DNA of 64,000 bases from the NCBI GenBank assembly GCA_949130495.1, contig OX422223.1, positions 81,920,251 to 81,984,250 on the forward strand, given 5' to 3'. Below the pieces are notes generated by a model. The model saw only the letters and a list, made by a program, of their open reading frames with translations, made no database searches and had not been told where the DNA came from. Below, one piece after another: positions 35,676-47,241 of this stretch. Each line of letters opens with the position of its first letter. The first letter of the stretch is position 1. The position numbers and the translations under genes were made by a program. This DNA is from Sambucus nigra (Eukaryota; Streptophyta; Magnoliopsida; Dipsacales; Adoxaceae).

Positions 35676-36658
35676 ATGATGATTATGATTATCTTCTTGT
35701 GCCTTATATTAATTTCCTTAATTCTAATCAAACGATTGATGAAGATGACCTAATAAATGAACAACTCTTAACTGATTTCAGTAAGGAAAAAATGAAACAA
35801 CATGACCGCATTCAAACTAATGATGATGAGACTATCATTATCAATCTCAATTCTAATATCCAGCCACGAGAGATTAGGGTAGGCCCCACCCTCAACGAGT
35901 CTGAGCGGATGCAATTCAAAGAACTGCTAAAGGAATTTGTGGACATATTTTCATGGTCCAATAATGACATGCCTAGTATTGACCCAAAAATAGCATTCCC
36001 ACCTTCCCAGAAAGCAAGCCTGTAAAACAGAAGTTCAAAAATCTCTAGACATAGTGGTCTCTCAAAGTAAAAGACGAAGTGATGAAATAATTGAACGTAG
36101 GATTTATTCACATGGTCGAATATCCTATATGAGTCGCAAATATCGTCCATGTGCCGAAATCGGGAGGAAAAGTCCATATGTGCATCGACTATTGAGATTT
36201 GAACAAAGCATCCCCAAAGGATGATTATCCACTGCCCAACATCGATATGATCATCGATAACACTGCCAGTCATACCCTCAAATCATTTGTTGATTATTTT
36301 CCAATTATAATCAGATCAAGATGCATCCCGACCATTAAGAAAACACCGCCTTTATCCCGTGGGGAACCTTTTGCTACACAGTCATGCCATTCGATCTAAA
36401 AAATTATGGGGCTACCTATTAAAGGGACGTTAAGACCATTTTGCATGATCTTTTCCACTAGGAGGTTGAAGTCTATGTCAACGACATGATCATCAAGTCT
36501 AAAACTTGGGGATGTCACATTCATGCCTTGAGAAAATTCTTTGAATAGCTACGACAATACCAGATGCGTCTCAACCCACAAAAATGAATTTTTGGTATCA
36601 CAAAGGGTAAACTCCTTGGCTTCGTGGTCAATGAAATAGGGATCAAAGTAAACCCTTC
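35672..36658 (+). pseudogene. pol: F reverse transcriptase, N-terminal part
   Basis: 35672-36025 ends with the standard RT lead-in: PREIRVGPTLNE, then LLKEFVDIFSWS and DMPSIDP. The RT core follows with stops: ANIVHVPKSGGKVHMCIDY, then DLNKASPKDDYPLP. The active-site motif, normally Y-V-D-D, reads V-Y-V-N-D-M at about 36470-36490, so the first catalytic aspartate is asparagine. The gene continues to GIKVNPSI and is interrupted at 36667 by a 1.5-kb insertion; the frame resumes at 38212. Confidence 0.88.
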
Positions 36659-36666
36659 CATACTCA
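36659..36666 (+). repeat. Target-site duplication, left
   Basis: CATACTCA, repeated at 38212-38219. Using one copy makes the RT frame run on uninterrupted (SIL, then REILKMSSPQ). Confidence 0.85.
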
Positions 36667-38211
36667 CGCGACTGAAATTGGGTGTCAGAAATGCGTACTC
36701 TCTAGGCTCAAGTGCTAGCTTGTCGCTCAAGTAATAATCCGACAAGTCGGGTATCGATCCTCAGGGAAAAAGGACAACGAAGTTGTGACGATGGGAAAAG
36801 ACGAAGGAATCCTAACTTTGACTCTAAAAAGAAAGAAAAAATGTTTTGGTTTTGGGATGACTACAACTAAATGCAATTATGAAATTATGAAGAGATGCAA
36901 ATACACTAAACTACCTAAAATATGATTGAAAAAATGATTTGAAATTTTTAACTAAGTGATGAGAAAAACAGGACGGGAATACAATCCCCCAACCCTAGTG
37001 TATTGCAGTTATAATACTAATCGTAAATTTAACTGATTAATTTGACCCAGAATTTAGTACTCCCAAGCATTACGTATACGAGGTTCAAGCCCGCGTCATA
37101 CTTAATCTAAGGACGAGTAAATCGGTACCGCGATAGTTACACTCGAATTGCATTCTAAATCATCCCGGTTACCCAGAGGCAAACGAGATATAAAGATCTA
37201 CAATTGTTGTGTTCCTACGCAATACGGTCGTAATCAATCACTAAATTCAGAGGACTAATTTTATGCACATGCAATTAACACATCAGGATGGGTTCATGTA
37301 TCCCGGCGTTTTAAACCTAGACGGACATATTAAACTGAAGGATGCATCGAATAGTAATGTTACATGCGAAAGAACTCATCATAAAACTATATTGAAATAC
37401 GTAACTAAGTATTATGAACACAGAAATTGATTCAAATCACGCAAGAAAAATTAACATGCAAGAACAATAATCATAAGAATGAAACTTGGATTACAACTTG
37501 AAAACAAACCCGGAATCGTATCAATCTTGCAGCAATTAATTCAACTTATGTTCCTAGATGTTCTTCTCCTTTTCTCTCTACCAAAACTAAAAGAAAAACT
37601 CTCCAGAACTGTTGTTCCTAGGTCACTAAGTACGTCCAAAACTGTTTTAGAAGGAGTTTTAACTTCATGGGATTCTTCTGACCAATCAGAATAAAGGAGT
37701 AAATTTGCGCTTCAGGACCCACGGACCGGTTCGCCCCCCAAATCGGTTCGCGATTGGGTTCGAGAACTTTTGCTGGCTTGGGTGCCTTTTTCTTTCATTC
37801 TAACACTTAGAATTTTTTTCTTGTTTTCTTCCTCTTCCTTGGATTTTTCTTCAACTTCAATTGGTCATAACTCATCAACCGTAGCTCGGATTTGGGTGTC
37901 GTTTCTTTCAGTGTTCTCGTTGTTCCAAGCTTTTCAACTTTCCAGTTGACTCCTCCTCCGGGATCTAGCTGCAGAATTACCAAAATGCCCTTGAACTTGC
38001 CTTCTTAGCCTTTCTTTCATCGTTTCGCTTTCTCTTTTGCACCGCTTGCATAATTAACCTGTAAAACAAATAGGAGAAATACGAAACACGAAATACTTGC
38101 CAATGAAGGTTAGTAACATAAATGTGCGTTAAATCCATATATGCTGCATCACTCGGGTTCACAAATGTACCGAAATTAGGGGAATAAATATACAATATTT
38201 ATGCCCAATCA
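36667..38211 (-). mobile_element. LTR-like insertion in F RT (probable solo LTR, minus)
   Basis: 1545 bp. On the minus strand it starts TGATTGGGCATAAATATTG and carries text typical of Athila-like Ty3 LTRs: AACCGGGATGATTTAGAATG, and near the end GGATCGATACCCGACTTGTC and GAGAGTACGCATTTCTGACA. Its end does not read a clean CA (TTTCAGTCGCG). The flanking duplication is 8 bp rather than the 5 bp normal for LTR elements, although three of the 8 bases could match by chance. The small frames in it (37479-37694, 37977-38195) have no known domain. It inserted after F. Confidence 0.7.
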
Positions 38212-38580
38212 CATACTCAGAGAGATTCTTAAGATGTCATCTCCCCAAATGGAGAAAGAAGTTAGTGGGTTTTTGGGTAAGCTCCAATACATCAATCGGT
38301 CCATTAGCCAACTGACCTCTATCTGCTAGACCATTTTCAAGCTTCTTCGGAAAGATGTAACCATAGTCTGGAACAAGGCATGTCAAAAAGCCTTCGATCA
38401 GATTAAATGATACCTCACCCGACCTTCGGTGCTCATGCCTTCGCAGTAAAGTCACCCCCTCTTCCTGTACCTCACCATCACCGACCCCATAACAAGGGTT
38501 ATGCTTGTCCATTATATCAAAGAATCGTGTAAGGAGAGAGCCATCCACTATATTAGTTGGAAGCTACCTTAAATGCAACC
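38212..38580 (+). pseudogene. pol: F RT C-terminus and start of RNase H
   Basis: Resumes the RT frame with EKEVSGFLGKLQYINRSISQL and FKLLRKD, the standard RT thumb/connection text. A short RNase H piece follows (ERAIHYISWKL). The rest of RNase H and the N-terminal integrase zinc finger are deleted. At the break the 12-mer CCTTAAATGCAA is duplicated in tandem (38568-38591). Confidence 0.8.
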
Positions 38581-38584
38581 TTAA

Positions 38585-39520
38585 ATGCAACCAATTTTCC
38601 AACCCTCAGCACTTAGCTCCTCGAAAGTTATACAACATGACTTTTCCCTGACCCTTCTCCACTTGGGAATAAACATCATTGGAAAAGTCACTCCCAAGGC
38701 ATCAAACGAGCATGAATTCATCCTAGTAGACATTGATTACTTCGCAAAATGGGATAAAATCGAGTCATATGCAATATTAAATGCAAATGAAGTAGCTAAA
38801 TTCATCAAGAAGAACACCATATGCCGCTACGGGGTTACCCACGAGCTGGTATCAGACAATGGGCACCATTTCAAAGCTGATGTCACAGATGTAATTAATG
38901 AATACGGAATCCAAAGGCACAAGTCCTCTTCTTACCGACCGTAAACCAATGGGGCTATTGAAGTCACCAATAAAATCCTCAAGACCATCATCACCAAGAT
39001 GATCAAGAGTTATAGAAATTGGGCCAACCAGGGCTTATACTCCCTCTGGGACTACCGTACCTCCATCAGAATGCTCATTGGGGCTATTCCTTACTCTTTG
39101 GTGTATGGAAAGGAGGCGGTCCTACCTATCGAACTCAAAATACTTCCATACAAGATGTACTCGAAAGTCAAGTCAATAAAGAAGATTAGCAGAAAAACCA
39201 TTACAGTGAACTTGTACTTTCAGATAAAAGAATATTGAAAGCCCTATATAATATATAAGGGTACCATCGTCGTATTGTGCGATCATTCAATAAAAAGGTC
39301 AAGCACCATAGGTTCTAAGAAAGAGATCGTGCCCTCAAGAAAATTATACAACCCATCTAGGATCCGAGAGGAAAGTTTAAGTCCAATTGAAGTGGCCCCT
39401 GCATCGTAAAGAAGATCCTGTCAGGTGGCACCGCTATGCTCACGAACCTTGATGGAGAGGAGATGTCAAATCTTGTTAATTTGGAACATCTTAAGAAATT
39501 TTACCCCTAGTCCAAACTCT
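38585..39520 (+). pseudogene. pol: F integrase core and C-terminus
   Basis: Catalytic core of a Ty3 integrase. GINIIGKVTPKAS leads to ILVDIDYFAKW (first D), then ICRYGVTHELVSDNG (second D), and after one stop at 38941 NGAIEVTNK (E). A Tat/Ogre-like end follows: YRTSIRM, LVYGKEAVLPIE, then with shifts DPRGKF, VKKILSGG and DGEEMSNLVN, ending LKKF near 39500. All three acidic residues are still present, but the stop and frameshifts rule out function. Confidence 0.87.
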
Positions 39521-39953
39521 CATAGCACTACGACTCTTCTCATCTCCATTCTATTCAAAAAAAATATTTTCCCCGTCTCTACTCAGAACTACATAGGACT
39601 TGATCCTCCTAAAATCACCTTTTCAAAAGAGTAACCCGTAATATCCTAACACAGAGGTACGTAGGCAACCTATAGGACACTTTGGACATGGTCCTTTATC
39701 TTTTATAAAATGCTATAATTCTCTCCCCTGATAACAACAGTCTCTCTCTTCATTTAAATGAGAAAAATGATTATGTATGCCTTATAGATCGGTATTGATA
39801 GTTAAAACAAAAGAATTTATCAAATGCATGACAAAATACGTTGAAATCATCATCATCTCTTAAACCAAAATATGGCAGTTACATGAGACATCATCAATAA
39901 GAACGAAAAATAACCACTACTCTTATAAACTTCACAAACCAAACACCTCAAAC
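39521..39953 (+). mobile_element. F, untranslated stretch after pol
   Basis: Contains GAACTACATAGGACTTGATCC and GGTACGTAGGCAACC, text usual just after pol in Tat/Ogre elements. No gene. It separates pol from the convergent antisense gene. Confidence 0.6.
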
Positions 39954-41277
39954 CTAACCTATACAACTGACCCACATATTACCAACACCTTCCCCATATC
40001 CAAGACCTACTTTAACTACCAAACGGACCCACCTCATCACCACTCCCAATCCTCGAAGGAACCTAAGAATCCTCATCCCGATTATGATTCCGTATTCGAT
40101 CCATGCAATGGTATACCTTGATGAGCTTAGATAAAACCACGACACCCTCTTTTAATGTGTCAAATATCACTAGCCACCTTTATCCGATCTCCTTAGCATA
40201 AATCTTTCACTTACTTTATAGCCACTTCAAATAGTCCTCGAATATGAATTTAATCTCCCTAATAGATTGAGATGTACGGGTGAACGGACGACGATGCTAC
40301 CACAAAGGCTTCAAAATCATTCTAAATGATTCAATCAGATACTCCATGGGAAAGAAGTTGGTTAAACAGGGAGGAATGATCTGGTCCCATCTTTCTTGAC
40401 AAAGAAGCCTCTATGGAAAATAGACAGAAGTATGGTGAAGGCCTACCAACCGTACATACCGATAATTTATGTAAAGCAAGCTATAGCTTGCCTCACCATG
40501 GCATGAACCAGCGAATATTCCTAGCCCCATGATCCATAAGTCAGTTCTTCGTAAATGAACTGAGGTTGAAAAAGACTTGGCAAAGAAATTGGGATTTCCC
40601 GGTAGAGGGTACTTAGGAGGAGCTGCCAAGCGTAGGCTCTCCAATAACCGAATGAACAAAATCACAAGGCTCCCCCGTAGAAAATTGGCCCGACCTTATT
40701 TCCAGACATCAAGTCCATTCAGATTCTCTTCTAGTATGACAGCAACAAGATTACAATGATTTGACATCCATAGCACTATCGTGACCACTTCAGGGTCTGC
40801 CGTCATATCACCGATCACTAAAAGTAGCCTGGCAGTCAACCCTAGGGCCACAACACTAGCAAAGAAATTATCAGTATAATCTCATCGGCACACTGAATTC
40901 AATACCACCGAAAGAATAATACTTCCTTTGTGTACCAATGCTCGGGAATCCGAAGGAGAAATGTGAAGTAACTCGAATAATGATGCTCGAGTGGGATAAA
41001 ATAGTTCCGGCATAACTGCTGCAACACATGGGTTGATGCCCAACATCGCAGAAAACTCCTCATAGGTAGGGCATACTTCGTCCAGGATAAAGAGAAATAA
41101 ATGTTCTTTAGGATACCAAAACTGCAATGCCATTTTCAAGAGATTCCAATCCACATGACGGTTAGGCCACAAGGACACAGGGCGCAGGTTAAAAGCTTCA
41201 TAATTGACATTGTAGAGGCACATAACCTCCAAACCCTCAAGATAAGCCGTGAATATTTCGATAATAGAAAACTCCAT
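39954..41277 (-). pseudogene. F antisense gene b (DUF7745/plant-mobile-domain-like), decayed
   Basis: Minus strand. The first ATG (41337) lies within about 10-15 bp of a TATA-like TATAAAAAGG (41346-41356), too close to be inside a transcript starting there. The Met at 41275-41277 (MEFSIIEIF) is thus the better start. Residues near the middle, LKMALQFWYPKEHLFLF and EVCPTYEEFSAMLGI, match the W-x-P-x-x-x-x-F-x-F ... PTYEEF-x-x-L-G pattern of plant DUF7745/PMD-like proteins of retrotransposons. Open to 40882, then stops break it; weaker traces continue to about 40380. Antisense genes of this kind between pol and the 3' LTR are known in the Tat lineage. The function is unknown. Confidence 0.65.
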
Positions 41278-41345
41278 TTCACAAAAAGAAGAAGAATCAG
41301 AAAGAGAGAAGATTGAGGTGTAGTGATGGAACCCCACTCATAGCC

Positions 41346-41356
41346 CCTTTTTATAC
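41346..41356 (-). promoter_or_regulatory. TATA-like box of antisense gene b
   Basis: TATAAAAAGGGGC on the minus strand, about 70 bp before the preferred start at 41277. Confidence 0.5.
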
Positions 41357-41822
41357 CCAAGAACACCCATAAAAAATAGAAGGCCCTGCCTGCTATCATA
41401 GCTACTATTCCTAAGTATTCATAAGTACTCCTAAGTACAGAAAAAGTGCAGTAAAATCTATGAAGGTGATTTGGACTTGACCAATATAGCGATAGGCAGG
41501 CCAAGGGGTATGTCGATCGACATCCCCTATTTTTAGAAATTTTCTAATTTCCCTTTTTGCATGTACCTATCCAATAAAGCCTTTTTTCGCAAAAAAAAAA
41601 CTATTTATAAAAAGGTTTTCGCGTATTTCTTCTATTTTTTCTACTTACCTTTGCAATAAATAAAACCTCAGCAGTAAAATACAGTACATGTGGACTAGGT
41701 CATTTTAATCCAAGAAAAATAAAAAAAATGATGAAAAATGCATCTCGTATATATTTGTCAGAATGATTAGTTTTTAGGTACGAAGAACAAGAAAAGGAAA
41801 AAAGAAAAAAAAACATAATAAA
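41357..41822. other. Spacer between the two antisense genes
   Basis: AT-rich, with GGCAGGCCAAGGGGTATGTCGATCGACA at about 41495 (shorter relatives lie near 44085 and 46000). No gene recognised. Confidence 0.45.
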
Positions 41823-43992
41823 TTGGGATGCAGGCCAGACTTTCCAAAAACCTCATCAACTAAAAAACCACCATCTCAGGCACCCTGGCGAATGCAATTT
41901 CCTCGACAACGAGTGGTAGATCCCCCACTCCCAAAATTGGAGCTCTTCTCGGAAGTGTTCAGTGGCACCATACAAGACTTGGCCATTTCTCTCGCATGGA
42001 CGGTCACTGAAGCCATCCAGTCTCGAATGTCCCGTAGCCAAGATGTCGATACACGAATAGTTTGCAAAAGAATGAGTCCAGCAAAACTAAGCAAGTCAAT
42101 AATAAATTGGAGGAAAATCATAAGCAGAAGAGCAAAATAGACTAGGAAGTCATACCTATCTCTGGAGAACCTCCTTAGGAAGACATGAAAAATCATCTAT
42201 CTCTGCATGAGGAGTATAAGGCATCATGACAACATCCCCCACCAAGCCGAATATGGTAAGAAGGAGTGGAAAAATACTGAATAGGAATATCCTCCGCTAT
42301 CGCTGTGCCACCCACGAGCTATGAGCTGAAGCCACTAGTGAATTAGTACCTCTCCCTGATCCTTCTAGTTGTGAGGGAATACCCTCCACATCATAGATAG
42401 ATGACGGCATCAGCTAGCTGGTCGTAAAATCTAAGTAATCATATCACATCGTCATGTTCGTATAGAGCATATAGGGTTCGCCTTCCACCGCTGTCACCCT
42501 TGCCCTGTCCGATATCTCCTTTACTTGCCTCACAAACTCAGAGGGCGTTGACGGTGGGACCTTTACCTCCCCATCCATCACCTTCCTCACCATTCCCTCC
42601 CCCAAATACACGACATGACCGAATTCATATGCTAATAACCTTCGTATTTGGGCATGCATACCCGTAACCCTGCATCCCTCGAGGACAAATGCCAAGGGTA
42701 GAAGGTCACATGTTTCCCAAATAATGGTTAGTCATTTACAAAGTGCAAACAAAATTTAAATCCACAGAAGGATAAAAACGAGAGAGTAACCTTGTCGCTT
42801 GTCAAGGCGTTTAATGCTGCCCGCACATCCTTCAAAACCAAAGGCTGGTTTGACTTCCTCCACCTACACATCCTTGAGAACTTCCCCATCTCACTCCCTT
42901 CAGGGAAACCAATCCAAAGTTATGCCCAATAACTTCATAAAACCACGCCTATAGAAAGTGATACAAAATGTCAAAAGGGAAAAAATAGGAAGGACAATAA
43001 GAAAAAAAGAGAAAATTGTATCTAAAGGTTACCTCCAAAAGGTACGTGGGCTCCATAAAAGTTTATCAGCAACAACGACTAAAAGCGTTAAGAGAGTCAT
43101 AAAGAGATACCAATGTAAAACTCCCTTAGTCATACAAATGAATCTCCAAAATGATCCTCAAGTAAGGAAGAAATCACAAATGGACGATATTTCCACTTGT
43201 CGTCATAACGAACCCTCCCAAAAAAAGCAAAATAAAAGATGAGCTACCTTCCTCACATATCACTTATCAGTCTAATCGATCTGCGTAGACAATAAGGTGT
43301 CCTTCAACACCATATCTGAGCAAACTTCTTATAAATGATCCACCCAATATCTCCTAGGGTAGACCTAATTATGACCTCAGATACACACAAAGTTCAGTTT
43401 ACCACGATCTGATGACCCTCGCACTCCATCATGGTAAATTGATGAACATCTAGGGACGTTACTGTCATCTCCCCAATAACCAAGTGAAAATTATGGATGG
43501 TATCCCACCATCTATCTCCCCGAGCACACAGCACCATAGAAGAACGGGGTATCTCACCCAAACCTCCGTTCAAAGGGTCAAATTTAGCATCCTCCACTAT
43601 TAATCGCAATGCTTAAGGGAGTTTCTCCCATATTTTCTCCATCCCTGTCAAGCCACGAGAACGAATACCCAATGACGCTATCTCTACCTGCACATAAGCT
43701 AAAACTCCTTTAGCATCCCGAGGATAGAAGAAAGGGAAAATAGAAAAAATGATAACAAAATCCAAGTACTTACATAGCCATTTGGGTTCTCCACCCTTGC
43801 AAAATGATGATTCGTCGGCTCTCGCAATAGAACTCTATCATCAAAGACAATCTCAAAACTATCATAGGTATCCTCACTCCCCAATATTAGTGCCTCAGAA
43901 TCATGCCACTCCAAGTCGGCCCAATCGTTAGTAGCCATCCAAGCATTATCCGTTGAACCCTCCATAAATTCTTTCAAAGAAATACGCTCCAA
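41823..43992 (-). pseudogene. F antisense gene a (plant mobile domain-like) with an intron
   Basis: Minus strand, starting at 43992 (MERISLKEF), 75-80 bp after a TATA-like box. Exon 1 ends ...NPNGY at 43774. An 86-bp intron (GTAAGT ... TGTGCAG, 43773-43688) follows, and exon 2 begins VEIASLGIRSRGLTGMEKIW in the same frame. After one stop it gives RWWDTIHNFHL and IGEMTVTSLDVHQFT, the core W-x-x-x-x-x-x-F-H-x-x-x-G-E-M-T pattern of the plant mobile domain (PF10536 group). A further open piece lies at 42695-42444 and an unassigned one at 42196-41876. Several stops make it a pseudogene. Exon ends beyond the first intron are not determined. Confidence 0.7.
43688..43773 (-). other. Probable intron of antisense gene a
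   Basis: GTAAGT donor and GCAG acceptor, 86 bp, T-rich on the minus strand. Removal keeps the frame and joins two coding segments. Confidence 0.65.
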
Positions 43993-44063
43993 ACATGATT
44001 GTTAGAGAGAGAAAGGAAGAAATTCACTTAAGTGAAGGTGTGAAAAAAATAAAGAGGGTCACC

Positions 44064-44075
44064 CCCTTTTTATAA
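44064..44075 (-). promoter_or_regulatory. TATA-like box of antisense gene a
   Basis: TTATAAAAAGGG on the minus strand, same form as the box before gene b. Confidence 0.5.
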
Positions 44076-44526
44076 GGAACTATGGGGTATGCGGATCGAT
44101 AGTCCCCTAGTCATGCCTGTCGACAGTAACCTTTCACCTCCCCCGAGAAGCGCAAGAGTCCGTGCCCTATGCCGATAGGCACCCCTCTGACTATGCCTAT
44201 CGGTAGATCCCTCACATTTCATTATAAAAATTCTATAAAAATCCAAAATATTGTCCAGAAAATTCATAAAAATTCTCAAAAAAAATCCTCATAAGATCGA
44301 ATACATGATAACCTGAGAGAATTCATCAAATAAAGTCAGAAAGCACTTGTAGATCCCCACCAGCTTACTCCCCAGTGGGATCAAAATTAAAGTGCATCGA
44401 CACTCACATTACCAGCACACTCCCCAGGAGGATCAGAAATAAAATATGCCAGCACTAGCAGAGTCTACACTAAACACCCTCCCTAGAGGAATCAAGATTG
44501 AAGAACATCCCCCATTATCAAAACCC
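44076..44526. mobile_element. F, upstream of antisense gene a
   Basis: No gene. Contains two CTCCCCAG-type direct repeats near 44365 and 44420 and leads into the first minisatellite. Confidence 0.5.
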
Positions 44527-45252
44527 TTTAGGTTCGTAGAATTTACATAGGTCTGTAAAATTAACCTCGACCCTCTGAATCGGTCACCTCAACTCTTTAG
44601 GTCTGCAGAATTGACCTAGATCTTCAAAATCAACCTCGACCAACTGAATTGATCACCTTAATAATTTAGGTCTGCAAAATTAACCTAATTCTGTAAAATC
44701 GACTTCGACCCTCTGAATCAGTCACCGTAACTCTTTAAATTCACAGAATTAACTTAGGTTTGCATAATCAACCTCGACCCCTGAATTGGTCATCTCAATT
44801 CTTTAAGTCCGTAAAATTGACCTAGGTTCGCAGAATCGACTTAGACCCTATGAATCGATCACCTCAAACTTTTAGGTCCGTAAAATCGACCTCGAACCTC
44901 TGAATCGGTCACTCTTAAATCTTTAGGTATGCATAATTAACCTCGACCCTATGGACTAATCACCTCAACTCTTTAAGTCCGCAGAATTAACCTCAACCCT
45001 TTGAATCGGTCGCTCTTAACTCCTTAGGTCCATATAATCGACCTTGACACTCTGAATCGGTCACCTCAAACTCTTTAGGACCGTAGAATTTACTAAGTTC
45101 TGTAGAACAACCTCGACCCTTTAAATTGGCCACCTCAACTCTTTAAGTCTACAGAATTGACCTAGGTATGTAGAATTTCCATTAACCCTTTGAATCAATC
45201 ACCTTCACTCTCTCAAATCCACAATAGAGGCCTCGACCCTCCAAAACTCTTT
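44527..45252. repeat. Minisatellite 1 of F, two unit lengths (about 69 and 50 bp)
   Basis: Core CCTCGACCCTCTGAATCGGTC recurs at about 44565, 44634, 44703, 44772, 44840, 44890, 44941, 44991, 45042, 45111, 45181 and 45232. Spacing is either 68-70 or 50-51 bp. Long units carry an extra 18-19 bp module of the form CAGAATTGACCTAGGT. Non-coding. Such arrays before the 3' LTR are common in Tat/Ogre elements. Confidence 0.9.
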
Positions 45253-45384
45253 AATATTAATGAGGTGCCTACCTTTTGATGAACTCCGGGGCTCTATAGA
45301 TACCCCATATTAATACCCTTCAAATACCTCCTTAGGTCCCCAGCACTTCTCCACCCACCCTAAGACCCTAGGTCCTTCTCCAAA

Positions 45385-45870
45385 CCCTAATCTAGAGGCT
45401 ACCAAGTGCTCTCGAGCCCCGTTTGACTTTGGTCAACTCTTTAACTTGAGCGAAGCTCATTAGACCTCTATAGGGATCTGAATACCCTTTCCAACGGTAC
45501 ATATCGTGTATAAATTGGCCTTTAGATTCCTGTGTACTCCCCTTTTTACTCTAAACCTTGATCTAGAGGCCACCGGGCGACCTCGATCCCCGGTTGACCA
45601 TTTTGGTCAACTCTCTAACCCGAGTGAAGCTCATTGCACCTTCATAGGAATCTGAATACCCTACCTAAAGGTCCACACCGTGCACGAATCGGTATCACGG
45701 TTCGTGCATACTCACATTTTTACTCCGAGAAAACCCATTTAGAAGCCATCACGCGCTCTCGAGCCCCGTTTGACATTAGTCAATTCTCGAACCTGAGAGT
45801 GGCCTATAGATTTTCATAGGGTGCTAAATCCCCTTTCCAACAGTCCCAGTTTTGCGTAATTCGAACTTAC
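45385..45870. repeat. Minisatellite 2 of F, three units of about 175 bp
   Basis: CTAGAGGCTACC...CTCGAGCCCCGTTTGAC recurs at about 45392, 45562 and 45739. Each unit has an inverted repeat around GTTGACC...GGTCAAC, perfect in unit 2 and imperfect in units 1 and 3. Confidence 0.82.
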
Positions 45871-46580
45871 AATTTGCATTTTATACCCATTTTTCCAAAA
45901 AAAAAGTCCTTTTCAGACTGCTTATACACACCCAAGACCCCCTGCCTATATATGCACGGGATGTACTTTACTTCATAACAAACCAATGGTATGATGATAG
46001 GCAGGCTAAGGCTTATGCTGATCGATAGACTCCTGACCCCTAATTATTACTATTTAAATAGGTCGTGACCTCATTCCCAAGGGACCCCTTTTCAGCAATC
46101 AAAACATTCCCTGTCTCAAAATCAGTGAGTAGCCACTCGAACAAATCCAAGTTTCCAACATTCCTTTCACCTTTCTTACATAATTTGTATACCACATTTC
46201 ACCACTTACCTCACCCCTACTTCACCATCATTCCACCACCATAAAATCAGCCCACTCTCCTTCAAAAATCAGTAGCAAATCTTCTATGAGGTTTATTCCT
46301 ACTATTTTCTAATTTATTTAATTAGTGTTTTTTATATACTTTACTTCCACTTTTGATATCTTTTAGGCTTACTCCATTATTAAACATATAACTAGTATTC
46401 ACATAATATATTTTCACGAAACCAAAAGGACAAAAAAAGAAGGTTTACTTATAAACACCGAAAGTAGGATTTCCTCACTTTTACATTAGAGATCATCTTT
46501 CTAAAACAACTAAGAGGTGTTCGAAATTTGGGTTTGTGGGTTAAACCCCACACTTGTGATATGTCGAACTGCGTGGACTT
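45871..46580 (+). mobile_element. F, end of interior
   Basis: No gene. I cannot see a convincing polypurine tract directly before 46581 (the bases are GCGTGGACTT), which may have decayed. Confidence 0.5.
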
Positions 46581-47241
46581 TGATGCCTATTTTGGCTATG
46601 TAGGCTTTCCTATCATTATCGGTATTTGAGTTATATTTTACTCGTTGTGTCTCATATTTAGTAGCATTTCGTGTATGGCCATGCCTGCATATTAATGTTC
46701 CCATCCGACATGAACATTCACTTTCCCATAGTGGATCATTATTCGGGGGTCACTAACATCATATTTTACTACTATTCTCTTTCTTTCGTGTACTCCTTAG
46801 GATGACTCCTCTCCATCCTTCCCATGACATGAGTAGGATGATTCCTTTTTCTCACTTATTTTCACATCGCACACATTGTACCCATGAGTCGCATCTTGGA
46901 GAAAAAGGAGAACATTATTATAGCCCATGAGAGACCAAAAGGGCGGAATAGGTGCCTAACAGCTTCCCATCTCGTAACATAGTCCCTGGACCCTCAATTA
47001 ATTTGGTTTTGTATGCATGGACGGTTACATACATTTGCCTATTTTAGCAAAATAAGTTGGCGACTCCCTTCTACATTTTCCTCCCCCGTTTAACGATGAT
47101 CGATTTATATCAATGGTAGCCTGCGAAGATCGCATGAGTTGAAAAATAAGGTCCCCTATCCTTAAATACCCACACGCCAAGAGATATTTCTCCATTTTCT
47201 TTATCCCCGCCCGCGCTGGAAAAATCCCTAGATGGCCACAC
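46581..47241 (+). mobile_element. 3' LTR of element F
   Basis: Starts TGATGCCTATTTTGG and ends AGATGGCCACA. Matches 30968-31670 but is 42 bp shorter. The bases after it (CCTTT) do not match those before the 5' LTR (AAACT), so no target duplication is visible. The minus-strand frame here is not a gene. Confidence 0.87.

Noticed and set aside
35321..36273. Minus-strand frames over F pol (35321-35536, 35812-36273) and over G (61526-61987)
   Set aside because: They lie opposite recognised coding motifs and are shadows of them.
35672..39520. Integrated plant pararetrovirus (caulimovirid-like)
   Set aside because: The RT is followed by an integrase and flanked by paired LTRs with a PBS; caulimovirids have no integrase. 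It is a Ty3 retrotransposon.
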